Assembly (NCBI GenBank): GCA_964647745.1
Contig: CAZYJG010000037.1
Span: 1 to 13,323, forward strand
Direction: 5' to 3'
Length of the DNA: 13,323 nt
Source: Thiopontia sp964647745
GTDB taxonomy: Bacteria > Pseudomonadota > Gammaproteobacteria > GCF-002020875
Shown here: one piece after another, positions 1 through 7,106 of the stretch
How positions within the stretch are numbered: the stretch's first letter is position 1
How the letters are laid out: every line of letters begins with the position of its first letter
Translations under genes and position numbers: made by a program
The notes under the pieces: model-generated
What the model was told of the DNA's origin: nothing
Databases searched by the model: none
The model's input: only the letters and a program-made list of their open reading frames with translations

Positions 1-221
1 GTGGTGATCAGGATAAAGATGGGGAGGATCGCCATCGAGAGCTGAATGTAGATGATCAGCAGTCGGGAGAGGCCGACAAATCCCATGATCCTCGATTCGG
101 TCAGACCAAAGGCAAAGAGCAGCGCAATGATCCCGCCAAAGACGATGGAGTAGACCATGAACCACTTGCTGCGCAGGGACTCGGAGATATCGGATTTTGC
201 GGTCAACCAGAGATGTCTCAC
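1..221 (-). CDS. nosY: NosY, ABC-type permease of the nos copper-site maturation system (N-terminal part only)
   Basis: Only the first 73 codons are in the window; the gene runs off the left edge. Translation gives a short polar N-terminus (MRHLWLTAKSDISESLRSKW) followed by two hydrophobic stretches, roughly residues 21-41 and 53-73, with the start of an ABC-2 type membrane permease. In known nos clusters NosY is the membrane partner of the ATPase NosF and the periplasmic NosD, and the complex is needed to assemble the CuZ site of N2O reductase. The start is a GTG at 221-219 that overlaps the nosL stop as GTGA, so the two genes are translationally coupled. The identification rests on this N-terminus and on position directly after nosF and nosL; most of the protein cannot be checked here. 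Confidence 0.85.
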   Translation of the reverse strand, partial: MRHLWLTAKSDISESLRSKWFMVYSIVFGGIIALLFAFGLTESRIMGFVGLSRLLIIYIQLSMAILPIFILIT

Positions 222-715
222 TGCTTGTGCTCCAGTGTGTTGCTGTTGGCCTCTTCATGGCGGTGGGCGATGCGTGCCTTCGCTGAGGCCTGATAGGTAG
301 ATTCCTGTTTAAAGATCGCCTGTTTGGCAGCATCAAAACCAACCGACCCTTCGGAGGGGGCGGGCTGGGCACTGAAACCGTAGTTCATTGGGGTATGGGT
401 CACCTTCACATAGTGGGCAGTGCGGGCATTTAACCACTCGCCACTTCGATAGTCATTGACCCAGATCTCGGTCTCTGGCTCATCCCTCCAGGGCTGCTCC
501 TCCAGCCAGAGCAGTGCACAGCCGATATCATCAAAAGTATGGACTCTGTTGTTCTCTCCTCCACGAATCTGTGCAGCATGGTGACGGTCGCTGAGTGCCA
601 TCACACAGCGTTCACAGCTGTCACGATCCCAAGTCACCTCAACGGGTCCGGTTCCAGGGTCCTGGCTGCATCCAGCCAATAGTAGAAAGGCGGGTGCAAT
701 TAGAAAGAGTTTCAT
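218..715 (-). CDS. nosL: NosL, copper-binding outer-membrane lipoprotein for N2O reductase maturation
   Basis: NosL is a periplasmic Cu(I)-binding lipoprotein that delivers copper to the NosDFY assembly complex for NosZ. The 165-residue product has a lipoprotein signal peptide ending in the lipobox LAGC, with Cys16 as the lipidated residue. The family copper motif CERCVM is at residues 34-39 (Cys34, Cys37 and Met39 are candidate ligands) and the characteristic MNYGFSA is at 110-116. The reading frame is open for 54 more codons upstream, to an ATG overlapping the nosF stop. That extension would bury the signal peptide and is encoded by repeat-like DNA, so I start at the ATG at 715-713. A GGAGG lies about 12 bases upstream, somewhat far. 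The tail after residue 130 is polar and His-containing (HRHEE, EHKQ). The gene overlaps nosY by four bases. Confidence 0.92.
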   Translation of the reverse strand: MKLFLIAPAFLLLAGCSQDPGTGPVEVTWDRDSCERCVMALSDRHHAAQIRGGENNRVHTFDDIGCALLWLEEQPWRDEPETEIWVNDYRSGEWLNARTAHYVKVTHTPMNYGFSAQPAPSEGSVGFDAAKQAIFKQESTYQASAKARIAHRHEEANSNTLEHKQ

Positions 716-873
716 TCTCACACAATGCCTCCACACGACGCCCCTTTGGGTTGCGGTGGTCTCTGGACAGGGCCCCTCTCTCGTGTAATAGCGGTTCATC
801 CTGAAAAGCAAAGGTGCAATGATTTTCATACGCTGTTCTTTGCGTCTTTGCGTCTTTGCGTGAGACAGGCTGT
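716..873. repeat. 158-bp spacer with three tandem CTTTGCGT octamers (838-861), repeat-type insertion between nosF and nosL
   Basis: Every other complete junction from nosD to nosY overlaps by four bases, yet nosF and nosL are 158 bases apart. The spacer contains three perfect tandem copies of CTTTGCGT (838-845, 846-853, 854-861). Read on the minus strand in the nosL frame this gives the peptide HAKTQRRKEQ, which I recognise as a translation of a dispersed intergenic repeat found in many unrelated bacterial genomes. The nosF stop overlaps an ATG at 877-875 as ATGA, and the frame stays open into nosL, so the element has not interrupted read-through. That it was inserted, and its exact ends, are inference; no target-site duplication was identified. 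Confidence 0.55.
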
Positions 874-1731
874 TCATTCGGCTACTTCCCTGATCTCTAC
901 ACTGGAGAGCAGCGCCGCATAGCGGGAGAGCATGCCCAGGAAGCGGAGGCGATCCGGTCCCGGGATGGTTCCGCTCCAGTGGGTCTCATCTCCCTCGCTG
1001 CTGAATCCCCAGGAGGAGATGGCTGCAGAGAATGCCGGCTCAACGCGGCTGGTTGAGATGTTGCACTGCAGCAGGCTGGAGAGCTCAATGCTGTCATCGA
1101 CCCGGTCATCAAGGACAATGTTGCCCCGATCCAGTTCGATCACCCGGTTGACCAGGGAGGCCACCTCATCAAGTCGATGGCTGGAGATCAACATCGCACT
1201 CTGTTGCTGCCTCTCCTCAAGCAGGGAGAAGAGGATGTGGCGTGCCTCTGGATCGAGGTTGGCGGCCGGTTCATCCATGATCAGCAGGTTGGTGGGGCGC
1301 CCCAGTGCGATGGCGATCAGCAGCTTCTGTTTCTGTCCCCCCGACAGCTTTTCGAAGGGGTGTCTGCGCAGCTCCTGCAGGTCAAGCCCCAGCTGGTTGG
1401 CGACAGACTCCATCTCTGCAGTGCTGCAGCCACAGACGCTGGCAGAGAATTCGAGTAGCTGCTGTACCGGCATCTTGAGCGGGGGAGGCAGTTGGGGAAC
1501 AAAGCCGATACGTGACAGCACCTCTCTGCGCTCCCTTCTGGGGTTCTTTCCATTGAGCGCAATCTCCCCGTCAAAACTGTACTCGCCCAGCAGGCAACGA
1601 ATCAGTGTGGTCTTTCCCGCCCCGTTGGATCCGATCAGTGCAACACGCTCCCCAGTCTGGATCTCAAGATCCAGCCCCTGCAGAACGGCTCTGTTCTTGA
1701 AGCGCTTGGAGACCTTCTGCAGCTGAATCAT
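874..1731 (-). CDS. nosF: NosF, ATPase of the NosDFY ABC-type complex
   Basis: Cytoplasmic ABC ATPase of 285 residues that energises NosDFY during copper-site assembly of N2O reductase. All nucleotide-binding motifs are visible: Walker A GSNGAGKT at residues 34-41, Q-loop Gln80, signature LSGGQ at 129-133, Walker B LLIMDEP at 149-155, D-loop NLD at 158-160 and the switch His185. About 75 residues follow the ATPase core, as in other NosF proteins. The ATG at 1731-1729 overlaps the nosH stop as ATGA, indicating translational coupling. The assignment to NosF, rather than another ABC ATPase, comes from the surrounding nosD, nosY and nosL. Confidence 0.95.
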   Translation of the reverse strand: MIQLQKVSKRFKNRAVLQGLDLEIQTGERVALIGSNGAGKTTLIRCLLGEYSFDGEIALNGKNPRRERREVLSRIGFVPQLPPPLKMPVQQLLEFSASVCGCSTAEMESVANQLGLDLQELRRHPFEKLSGGQKQKLLIAIALGRPTNLLIMDEPAANLDPEARHILFSLLEERQQQSAMLISSHRLDEVASLVNRVIELDRGNIVLDDRVDDSIELSSLLQCNISTSRVEPAFSAAISSWGFSSEGDETHWSGTIPGPDRLRFLGMLSRYAALLSSVEIREVAE

Positions 1732-2705
1732 TTTTTCTTGCTCAACCCCTTGAAGTGGTAACTGAGGGAGTCTGTCGGACAGACATCAACACACATTCCA
1801 CAGCGGGTACAGTCCGGCCCAAGCTCTACGTTGATCCTTGGCGAACGCCCCTTGATGGTCCACTCCAGCACATGGGGCACCAGACAGACCTTGCGGCAGT
1901 CACCCTCATGGTGACAGGCCTCGGCATTATAGTTGATCTTGAGCGGTGAGAAGATTCCGACAAGCCCGTAGGTGAGGCCGATCGGACAGACATAGCGACA
2001 CCAGGCCCGGCGCGAGTAGAAGATCTCCACGGTCAGCAGGAACAGCACCCAGAGCAGGGCAACCGTAGGGCCATAGATCAGGGCGCGACTGAGTATTCCG
2101 GTGGGGGAGATGGTCTCAAAGATGGTGTAGCCTGTCCCCAGGGCCAGTAGTGCAAAGATGATGTAGAACCAGAGTCGGGCGGTGCGACGGAAGGGGTGGT
2201 TCTTGATGATCCTCTTCTCTATCAGTTTGAGATGGACCATCTCGGCAAACTCGGAGAGCAGGTGGTAGGGGCAGACCCAGGAGCAGAAGGTTCTCCCGCC
2301 CAGCAGTAGCCAGAGGATCAGTACGGTGATGGTGCCAATCAACAGATTGATCACGACTGTCTTGAAGGCGAGCATCACCTGCAGTGCGGAGTTGAGGTCA
2401 GCCATGTGGAACCCGAGGAAGCGGGAGGCGGTCAGTGCCCCCTCCAGCAGCTGGATATCGAGGCTATAGGAGACGACAAAGAGCAGGTTGACCAGAATCA
2501 GTGTAATCCAGCGACGCCGGCGCCACTTCTTCTTGTGGCTGTCGCGGTAGATCTGGTGTGCCTCACGCGCCTTGACCTTGTCCAGCTCACCGCTCTCCCT
2601 CTTTCGCTGGTGCAGCTCCTTTGCCTCCGGGGAGATCTTCTCGGGAGGGGTCTTGGCTGGACTCTTGCCAAGCATGATGTTGACGCAGTATCTTCCAATC
2701 TTCAT
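1728..2705 (-). CDS. nosH: NosH, NapH-like membrane iron-sulfur protein (quinol-side electron donor)
   Basis: A 325-residue NapH-family membrane ferredoxin. A charged cytoplasmic N-terminus (to about residue 65) is followed by membrane segments near 67-84, 108-136, 179-195 and 210-230. The family's two CX3CP motifs are CSWVCP (141-146) and CRYVCP (236-241). The C-terminal domain carries ligands for two [4Fe-4S] clusters: Cys264, Cys270, Cys274 and Cys299, Cys302, Cys305, Cys309. In clade II nos clusters NosG and NosH are thought to pass electrons from menaquinol or ubiquinol toward the periplasmic cytochromes and NosZ. I chose the ATG at 2705-2703 over one five codons upstream because GGGAGG sits seven bases before it and it overlaps the nosG stop as ATGA. 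Confidence 0.9.
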   Translation of the reverse strand: MKIGRYCVNIMLGKSPAKTPPEKISPEAKELHQRKRESGELDKVKAREAHQIYRDSHKKKWRRRRWITLILVNLLFVVSYSLDIQLLEGALTASRFLGFHMADLNSALQVMLAFKTVVINLLIGTITVLILWLLLGGRTFCSWVCPYHLLSEFAEMVHLKLIEKRIIKNHPFRRTARLWFYIIFALLALGTGYTIFETISPTGILSRALIYGPTVALLWVLFLLTVEIFYSRRAWCRYVCPIGLTYGLVGIFSPLKINYNAEACHHEGDCRKVCLVPHVLEWTIKGRSPRINVELGPDCTRCGMCVDVCPTDSLSYHFKGLSKKK

Positions 2706-3517
2706 GCAACATCCTCCCAACCCTTGCGGATATCAATCACAATGGAGGGCTTGAGGGTGGGGCAGATCATCTCACAAACCCCACACCCTACACACCCCTC
2801 TAGCACCACCGGTCTGTAGCGTACCTTCTCTCCACCATCCTCGATCCTCTCCAGCGCAATAGCCGGTTTGGGAGGGCACTGGTTGATGTCACCGGAGGGT
2901 GGCTTTCCGGCATCACACTGCTTTCTTCTGATCTCGATGGGGCACTGGCGGACACAGAGGTCACAGAGTTCAAGGTCATAGGGGTGTTCATTGACTGCAA
3001 TCGGGTTCCAGCGGTCGATCTCGTCATAGCGCAGCTTTCCACTGTACTCCGGCCCCCGGGCGGTGCCGTGGAACCCTTCCCCCTTCATTGCCAGACAGCT
3101 CTCGGGAAGATCGAGTCGTGCAAAGCCCATTCGGGTCTCATGGGGGTAGTTGATCTCGTGGGTCAGGGCCCCGGTGGGGCAGGCGAGCACACACTGCAGG
3201 CCATCACAGGAGAAGTCACAGGCCTGGTCTCGGGCATCGATATAGGCAGCCCCCTGTCCCTGACCATCAAAGATATCTGCGAGAAAGATCGCCTCAACCG
3301 GACAGACCTGAACACACTGTCCACACTTGATGCAGGAGGCGAGGTACTGTTGTTCATCCAGTGCCCCCGGGGGGCGCAGTCTGGGATTGGCATTGCTCAG
3401 GGTGGGGAACAGGGTCAGGAGTGAGAGGCTGCTTACCCCTGCAACCAGGGCAGAGGTTCTGAGGAACTCCCTTCGCTCTCTCTCCTTTCTGGTCAGACGC
3501 GTGGTTTTATCGTTCAT
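2702..3517 (-). CDS. nosG: NosG, NapG-like periplasmic ferredoxin with four [4Fe-4S] motifs
   Basis: A 271-residue exported ferredoxin of the NapG/NosG type. The N-terminus carries a twin-arginine signal (RREFL, Arg15-Arg16, then a hydrophobic stretch to about residue 38), consistent with export of a folded Fe-S protein. Four cysteine clusters are present: C62-x2-C65-x2-C68-x3-C72P, C100-x3-C104-x4-C109-x3-C113P, C185-x2-C188-x3-C192P and C242-x2-C245-x2-C248-x3-C252P, enough for four [4Fe-4S] centres with extra cysteines (141, 201, 214) nearby. It presumably pairs with the membrane NosH to move electrons across to the cytochrome and NosZ. It overlaps nosD upstream and nosH downstream by four bases each. 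NapG of a nitrate reductase is the alternative name, excluded by context. Confidence 0.92.
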   Translation of the reverse strand: MNDKTTRLTRKERERREFLRTSALVAGVSSLSLLTLFPTLSNANPRLRPPGALDEQQYLASCIKCGQCVQVCPVEAIFLADIFDGQGQGAAYIDARDQACDFSCDGLQCVLACPTGALTHEINYPHETRMGFARLDLPESCLAMKGEGFHGTARGPEYSGKLRYDEIDRWNPIAVNEHPYDLELCDLCVRQCPIEIRRKQCDAGKPPSGDINQCPPKPAIALERIEDGGEKVRYRPVVLEGCVGCGVCEMICPTLKPSIVIDIRKGWEDVA

Positions 3518-4935
3518 TTGTTCAGACCCTTCTCAAGTAGCCGTAGTGAGGAGCCCCAGTCCCTTCCTGTTGGCTGCTCTGCAGTTTGAGGGGCATCCGG
3601 TTCTCTGTCGTTCTCTGCTGTGGCCGCTTCCCGGATTTCATGAACAGGGTCGCGGCTGCTGGCCGCCACCAGCAGGGGCCTCTCATCCCTCAGTAGCAGT
3701 GTGGGTTCCGAGAATGGGGCCAGCCGCTCCAGAAAGTCGAGCGCCTCAAGCAGAGGGGTGCCCATAAAGAAACGGGCATCGGGGCGGTCCATCCAGATTC
3801 GATCTGCGTAGGCGTAGAGCTCATACGGGCTGTCTCCATTGCCATCACCATCTTGGTCAAACCCCTCGTAGTCGTCCCAGTGATTCCCCTCCCAGGCATT
3901 CCTGGTGGCACCACCGTTACCATCGACCGCAACCTGGGTGATGTTGTCCTTGAATGTGTTGTTGCGGGCAACATTTCCCCACCACGGAGTATGGAAGAGC
4001 ATTCCGATCCCATTGAAGGCGATGAGGTTGTTCTCCATCAGGTTGGTGGTATCGGGCTGGTAGGGGGAGACGTCACTATAGATACCGGTGGCGCAGTAGA
4101 GAAACTTGTTGTCGATGATCTTGACATCACTGGTCTCCTTGAGGCCGATCCCCATCCCGGTTGTTCCCTGGGAGTGGGCAACATAGTTATTCTTGACCAC
4201 AGCACCATCACTGTACATCAGAAAGATTCCAACCGAATTATCAGTATAGACATTCTCCTCCACCAGGTTTCCCTGTGAATACATGAAGTGGAGGGCGTAG
4301 CGCCCGCCAGAGGAGTGGTTGCGTGCAATGGTGTTGTCCTTGGAGTACCAGACCACCATATCACGAGATCCGGTAATGGTGTTGTCGGTCACCATATTGT
4401 CAAAGCTGTACCAGAGACGGACGGAGTCTCCCCTCATTCCCAGCTCGCGGTCACTTCTGGAGCTGATCTTGTTGCGCCGGATGATGTTGTTTTTGGACTG
4501 GCTCAGGTCAATCCCGAAGAGGCACTCCTCAATGGAGTTGTCCTTGACCACATTGAAGTCCCCCTTGACCTGTACACCGGAATCAACATCGTTGTGGGAG
4601 CCGCCGGAGTTGATCAGGCGGAGATTCTGCAGTGTGGCACCATCCGTATCAATATAGACCACACTCCCTTTTCCACCTGCATCAATGGTGACCCCATTCT
4701 TTCCGTCAATGGTGATGGGTTGTTCAATCGTTACCGGTCCCGCATAGGTGCCGGCAGGGGGGATAAGCATGCCCCCCTTTGGCGTATTGTCCACCAGATC
4801 CTGGAATGAGGGGTAGGGGGATGCACTCTTTGCAAGGGCAGGAGAGGCCAGAAAAATTGCTGCAGTGAGGATAAACAGTGGCCAGACCCAGGTCAGCGGT
4901 TGTGTGGTATTGCTCACAATCGTGGCCTGTTTCAC
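3514..4935 (-). CDS. nosD: NosD, periplasmic beta-helix maturation protein for N2O reductase
   Basis: NosD is the periplasmic component of NosDFY, required to build the CuZ cluster of NosZ. The product has 473 residues, with a Sec signal peptide (cleavage plausible after SPALA, residue 35). A long run of right-handed beta-helix (CASH/PbH1-type) repeats rich in Asn and Gly follows, from about residue 75 to 350 (for example NNIIRRNKI, NTITGSRDM, NLVEENVYTDN). The C-terminal ~70 residues lack repeats and are charged. The start is GTG at 4935-4933: GAGGGG lies seven bases upstream, and the ATG two bases before it is followed directly by a stop. There are 28 bases between the nosB-like stop and this start, and the stop overlaps nosG. 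Confidence 0.95.
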   Translation of the reverse strand: MKQATIVSNTTQPLTWVWPLFILTAAIFLASPALAKSASPYPSFQDLVDNTPKGGMLIPPAGTYAGPVTIEQPITIDGKNGVTIDAGGKGSVVYIDTDGATLQNLRLINSGGSHNDVDSGVQVKGDFNVVKDNSIEECLFGIDLSQSKNNIIRRNKISSRSDRELGMRGDSVRLWYSFDNMVTDNTITGSRDMVVWYSKDNTIARNHSSGGRYALHFMYSQGNLVEENVYTDNSVGIFLMYSDGAVVKNNYVAHSQGTTGMGIGLKETSDVKIIDNKFLYCATGIYSDVSPYQPDTTNLMENNLIAFNGIGMLFHTPWWGNVARNNTFKDNITQVAVDGNGGATRNAWEGNHWDDYEGFDQDGDGNGDSPYELYAYADRIWMDRPDARFFMGTPLLEALDFLERLAPFSEPTLLLRDERPLLVAASSRDPVHEIREAATAENDREPDAPQTAEQPTGRDWGSSLRLLEKGLNK

Positions 4936-4963
4936 ATTGTTTCCCCTCTACACGGCTCTCTGG

Positions 4964-6175
4964 CTATCTGTCACTGGATTTCAGGCGGATCAGTGCAGCT
5001 GCAGCCAGCACCACTGAGTTGAGCATGATCAGGCCAAAACCGTAGTAGGGGTAGGAGTAGGTGGAGAACTGTGCAACCTTGCCGACACCAAATACGGTAG
5101 GCATGAAGGGTTTGACAGTGAAGGCACCCATCTCGCTGAGGTGGTGTCCAAACCACCAGAGCCAGCCGGCATAGTCCATGATAAAGAAGAGGGGGAGAGC
5201 CATCGGTACCAGTATCAGCAGCCAGTTGAAGATTCTCTCCATCTTCCAGAGCCCGACAATGATCAGTGCCATTGCAGCCAACAGGCCGCCAAAGACAACA
5301 TTGGTGATGGTCATCATCATCTCGGTGCGTTCAATATCGGTCATGCCGATATCTCCAGCCATCACCTCACAGCGCTGCAGGAACTCACTCTGCTGCTGCT
5401 CCGCTGTCATGGATGGGTCCTTCTTGATCAGATCATACATCTCATGGAAGGTCGACATCACCGCAGAGGTGGCACCGGCATTGACCAGTAGATCATTCAG
5501 CTCGTCAAATGGACGCTCTTGGGTTGCGTAGAGATCCACATAGGTCATCTTTGAGCCATAGCTCTCGCAATCAACCCCAATGGTGGGGAAGTAGCGCCCC
5601 AGTGCCTCCTTGTAGCTCTCCTCAATGGCATCGACACCGCTCCAGTGGTTGATCTCCTCCGGGGTCTTCTGCATCGTGCTCATCAGATCTGCACGGTAGG
5701 GGCCGGACTGGAGATTGACACCCCCCTCGGTATAGAGGGTCGTATAGGCCCACCCTGCAATTGCGATGGATCCTGCCCCCATCAGCATGATTCGTTGTCG
5801 CTGGTTGGGGAGGGCAAAGGCGATGATCATCAGCCCGAGCAGCCCAAAGACAAAGGGTGATACGGCACGTTCAACCGGGGCACCTGCCGCAATCGGATAC
5901 ATGCCCACATAGTGGTTGATCGCATCCATCTCATGCTTGCAGTCGAGAGACTCCTCCTCATACTTCTCCTCGGACTCAATCTTCTCGCAGCCGTTGAATA
6001 CACCATTGACATGGAAGTGGATGCGAATCCCCTGGGGGAATGCCGCCTCGGGATACTGTGGTGCCTTGAGAGAGACCCACCAGATGGGGCTATAGAAGAT
6101 GGAGATCAGCAGACCAATCGCCACCAGGGAGAGGGTGCCGATGATCAGGTTCTGTTTTGATGGGGTGTTGCTCAT
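4964..6175 (-). CDS. nosB: Six-helix membrane protein in the NosB position of the cluster
   Basis: A 403-residue polytopic membrane protein of unknown biochemical role. Predicted membrane segments lie near residues 11-30, 105-122, 128-147, 288-310, 316-336 and 380-398, with two large loops. The first loop (31-100) holds Cys63, Cys79 and the striking block CKHEMDAINHYVGM (79-92), whose Cys, His and Met residues could bind copper. The second (148-287) holds Cys203 and Cys269. In Wolinella-type (clade II) clusters a membrane protein NosB lies between nosZ and nosD and is needed for N2O respiration. The symbol is assigned from position and topology, not from a firm sequence match. There is no strong ribosome site; AGGG is about 12 bases upstream, and translation may be coupled to the gapped gene before it. 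Confidence 0.6.
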   Translation of the reverse strand: MSNTPSKQNLIIGTLSLVAIGLLISIFYSPIWWVSLKAPQYPEAAFPQGIRIHFHVNGVFNGCEKIESEEKYEEESLDCKHEMDAINHYVGMYPIAAGAPVERAVSPFVFGLLGLMIIAFALPNQRQRIMLMGAGSIAIAGWAYTTLYTEGGVNLQSGPYRADLMSTMQKTPEEINHWSGVDAIEESYKEALGRYFPTIGVDCESYGSKMTYVDLYATQERPFDELNDLLVNAGATSAVMSTFHEMYDLIKKDPSMTAEQQQSEFLQRCEVMAGDIGMTDIERTEMMMTITNVVFGGLLAAMALIIVGLWKMERIFNWLLILVPMALPLFFIMDYAGWLWWFGHHLSEMGAFTVKPFMPTVFGVGKVAQFSTYSYPYYGFGLIMLNSVVLAAAALIRLKSSDR

Positions 6176-6288
6176 GGTAGTGAGGCCCTGTTGAAGTTGT
6201 GTTGTTCAAAACATCTGTTGGGTGGTGGTTGTACCGATTTGCCTTGTCTTCTCTCCTCATCCCATTCCAGGGCTCCCCAAGAGAAGGG

Positions 6289-6388
6289 NNNNNNNNNNNN
6301 NNNNNNNNNNNNNNNNNNNNNNNNNNNNNNNNNNNNNNNNNNNNNNNNNNNNNNNNNNNNNNNNNNNNNNNNNNNNNNNNNNNNNNNN
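6289..6388. other. Assembly gap, exactly 100 N
   Basis: One hundred consecutive N, the usual placeholder for a scaffold join of unknown length. Its real size is unknown, so reading frames cannot be carried across it. It removes most of the gene that begins at 6504. Confidence 0.97.
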
Positions 6389-6504
6389 CCCTCGCCGGTA
6401 TTCCAGTCCTTGACGTCGGTTACCTGTCCCCCTGCAGAGGCAGTACCAGTGATACTCACGCCTATCAGGGCAATCCCGGCTGCAATTGCAGACATCTTTA
6501 TCAT
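6389..6504 (-). CDS. Secreted nos-cluster protein, N-terminal fragment cut by the N gap (identity unknown)
   Basis: The first 38 codons survive: a Sec signal peptide (MIKMSAIAAGIALIGVSITG, cleavage plausible after ASA at residue 24), then GGQVTDVKDWNTGE before the gap. I start at the ATG at 6504-6502 because GGAG sits seven bases upstream; an in-frame ATG at 6585 lies inside the FNR box and is unlikely. This is the first gene after the FNR-type promoter, so it heads the accessory operon. No haem motif is visible in the surviving part. In comparable clusters a second c-type cytochrome or small periplasmic protein would fit here, but that is a guess. On the far side of the gap one frame stops at 6257 and another at 6172, so the gene's end cannot be placed. 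Confidence 0.6.
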
Positions 6505-6540
6505 CACTCTTCTCCAGTTATTCAGTTTATTCAGATGTTC

Positions 6541-6585
6541 TATAGAATATGCGAAATAGCAACGGTTTCCATTGATCTGTATCAA
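6541..6585 (-). promoter_or_regulatory. FNR/DNR-type anaerobic promoter of the nos accessory operon
   Basis: TTGATCTGTATCAA at 6572-6585 matches the FNR-family consensus TTGAT-N4-ATCAA perfectly. On the minus strand a -10-like TATTCT lies at 6549-6544. A start near 6537 would put the box centre at about -41.5, the class II activator position, and leaves some 32 bases to the ATG at 6504. FNR, DNR or NnrR-type regulators use near-identical boxes, so which one acts here is not decided. The start site is predicted, not measured. Confidence 0.8.
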
Positions 6586-6628
6586 TGGGGCTGTTTTCCC
6601 GCATGTATTTCAGGTGTACTGGTGCCTG

Positions 6629-6949
6629 CTATTGGAGTGTCGAGAGCCACTCGGCAATTTCCGCCATCTCGGCCTCATTGACCAGTCCCATCACGCCCTG
6701 CATCGCTGCAGCCTGACCGTTGGCACGGACGCCGGACTTGATGTCCTTCATCTGGTTCAGGGCGTAGTCCTTGTTCTGTCCGGCAAGTTTTGGGTAGATG
6801 GGCAGGAGAGGGGTCTTGGCATCCTTGCCATGGCATGCCACACAGGTCTTGGACAGGTAGAGTGCTGCGCCATCGGCTGATGCAGTGGTCGCTGCTGCAG
6901 AGAGCAGTGTCAGGGAGGATGCGACCAGTACGATTTTTGTCAATTTCAT
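6629..6949 (-). CDS. Small periplasmic mono-haem cytochrome c, likely NosZ electron donor
   Basis: A 106-residue class I c-type cytochrome. The signal peptide ends near TASA (residue 25), the haem attachment motif CVACH is at 36-40, and Met83 or Met87 in AAMQGVMGLV is the probable sixth haem ligand. LYLSKTCVACHG at the front and EIAEWLSTLQ at the end match the usual cytochrome c553/c5-like fold. Lying just after nosZ, it probably carries electrons to the CuA site of NosZ. The start has AAGGA about six bases upstream (minus strand). It is separated from nosZ by the terminator at 7045-7076, so it is expressed by read-through or by a promoter in 6950-7044 that I could not define. The relation to Wolinella NosC1/NosC2 is by role only. 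Confidence 0.88.
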   Translation of the reverse strand: MKLTKIVLVASSLTLLSAAATTASADGAALYLSKTCVACHGKDAKTPLLPIYPKLAGQNKDYALNQMKDIKSGVRANGQAAAMQGVMGLVNEAEMAEIAEWLSTLQ

Positions 6950-7044
6950 ATTGTTGTCCTTGATTTTGTATAAACCGGGTTGAATCGTAATAGCATACTG
7001 TTTCTAAATGATTTCAGCGATCGGTTTAATAGAGTAATTTTAGT

Positions 7045-7076
7045 CAAAAAATGGGGGAGAGCAGATGCTCTCCCCC
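7045..7076 (-). terminator. Intrinsic terminator after nosZ
   Basis: A perfect 10-bp stem, GGGGGAGAGC (7053-7062) and GCTCTCCCCC (7067-7076), closes an AGAT loop. On the minus strand it is followed by A and six T (7052-7046). It lies 31 bases past the nosZ stop and would end or attenuate the nosZ transcript before the cytochrome gene. Confidence 0.9.
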
Positions 7077-7106
7077 GTGGGTTACAGGTGTGTCAGTTGT
7101 TGATCA

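Noticed and set aside
716..877. 54-residue N-terminal extension of NosL
   Set aside because: It is encoded by repeat-type DNA and would place a signal peptide and lipobox in the middle of the protein.
932..1726. Plus-strand ORF of 264 codons opposite nosF
   Set aside because: Shadow of the NosF frame, very rich in Ser and Arg, with no domain; NosF has every ABC motif on the other strand.
6172..6585. Single 137-codon ORF reading straight through the N gap
   Set aside because: The gap length is a placeholder, so the frame after it is arbitrary. The upstream ATG also lies inside the FNR box. Only the fragment from 6504 to 6389 is supported.
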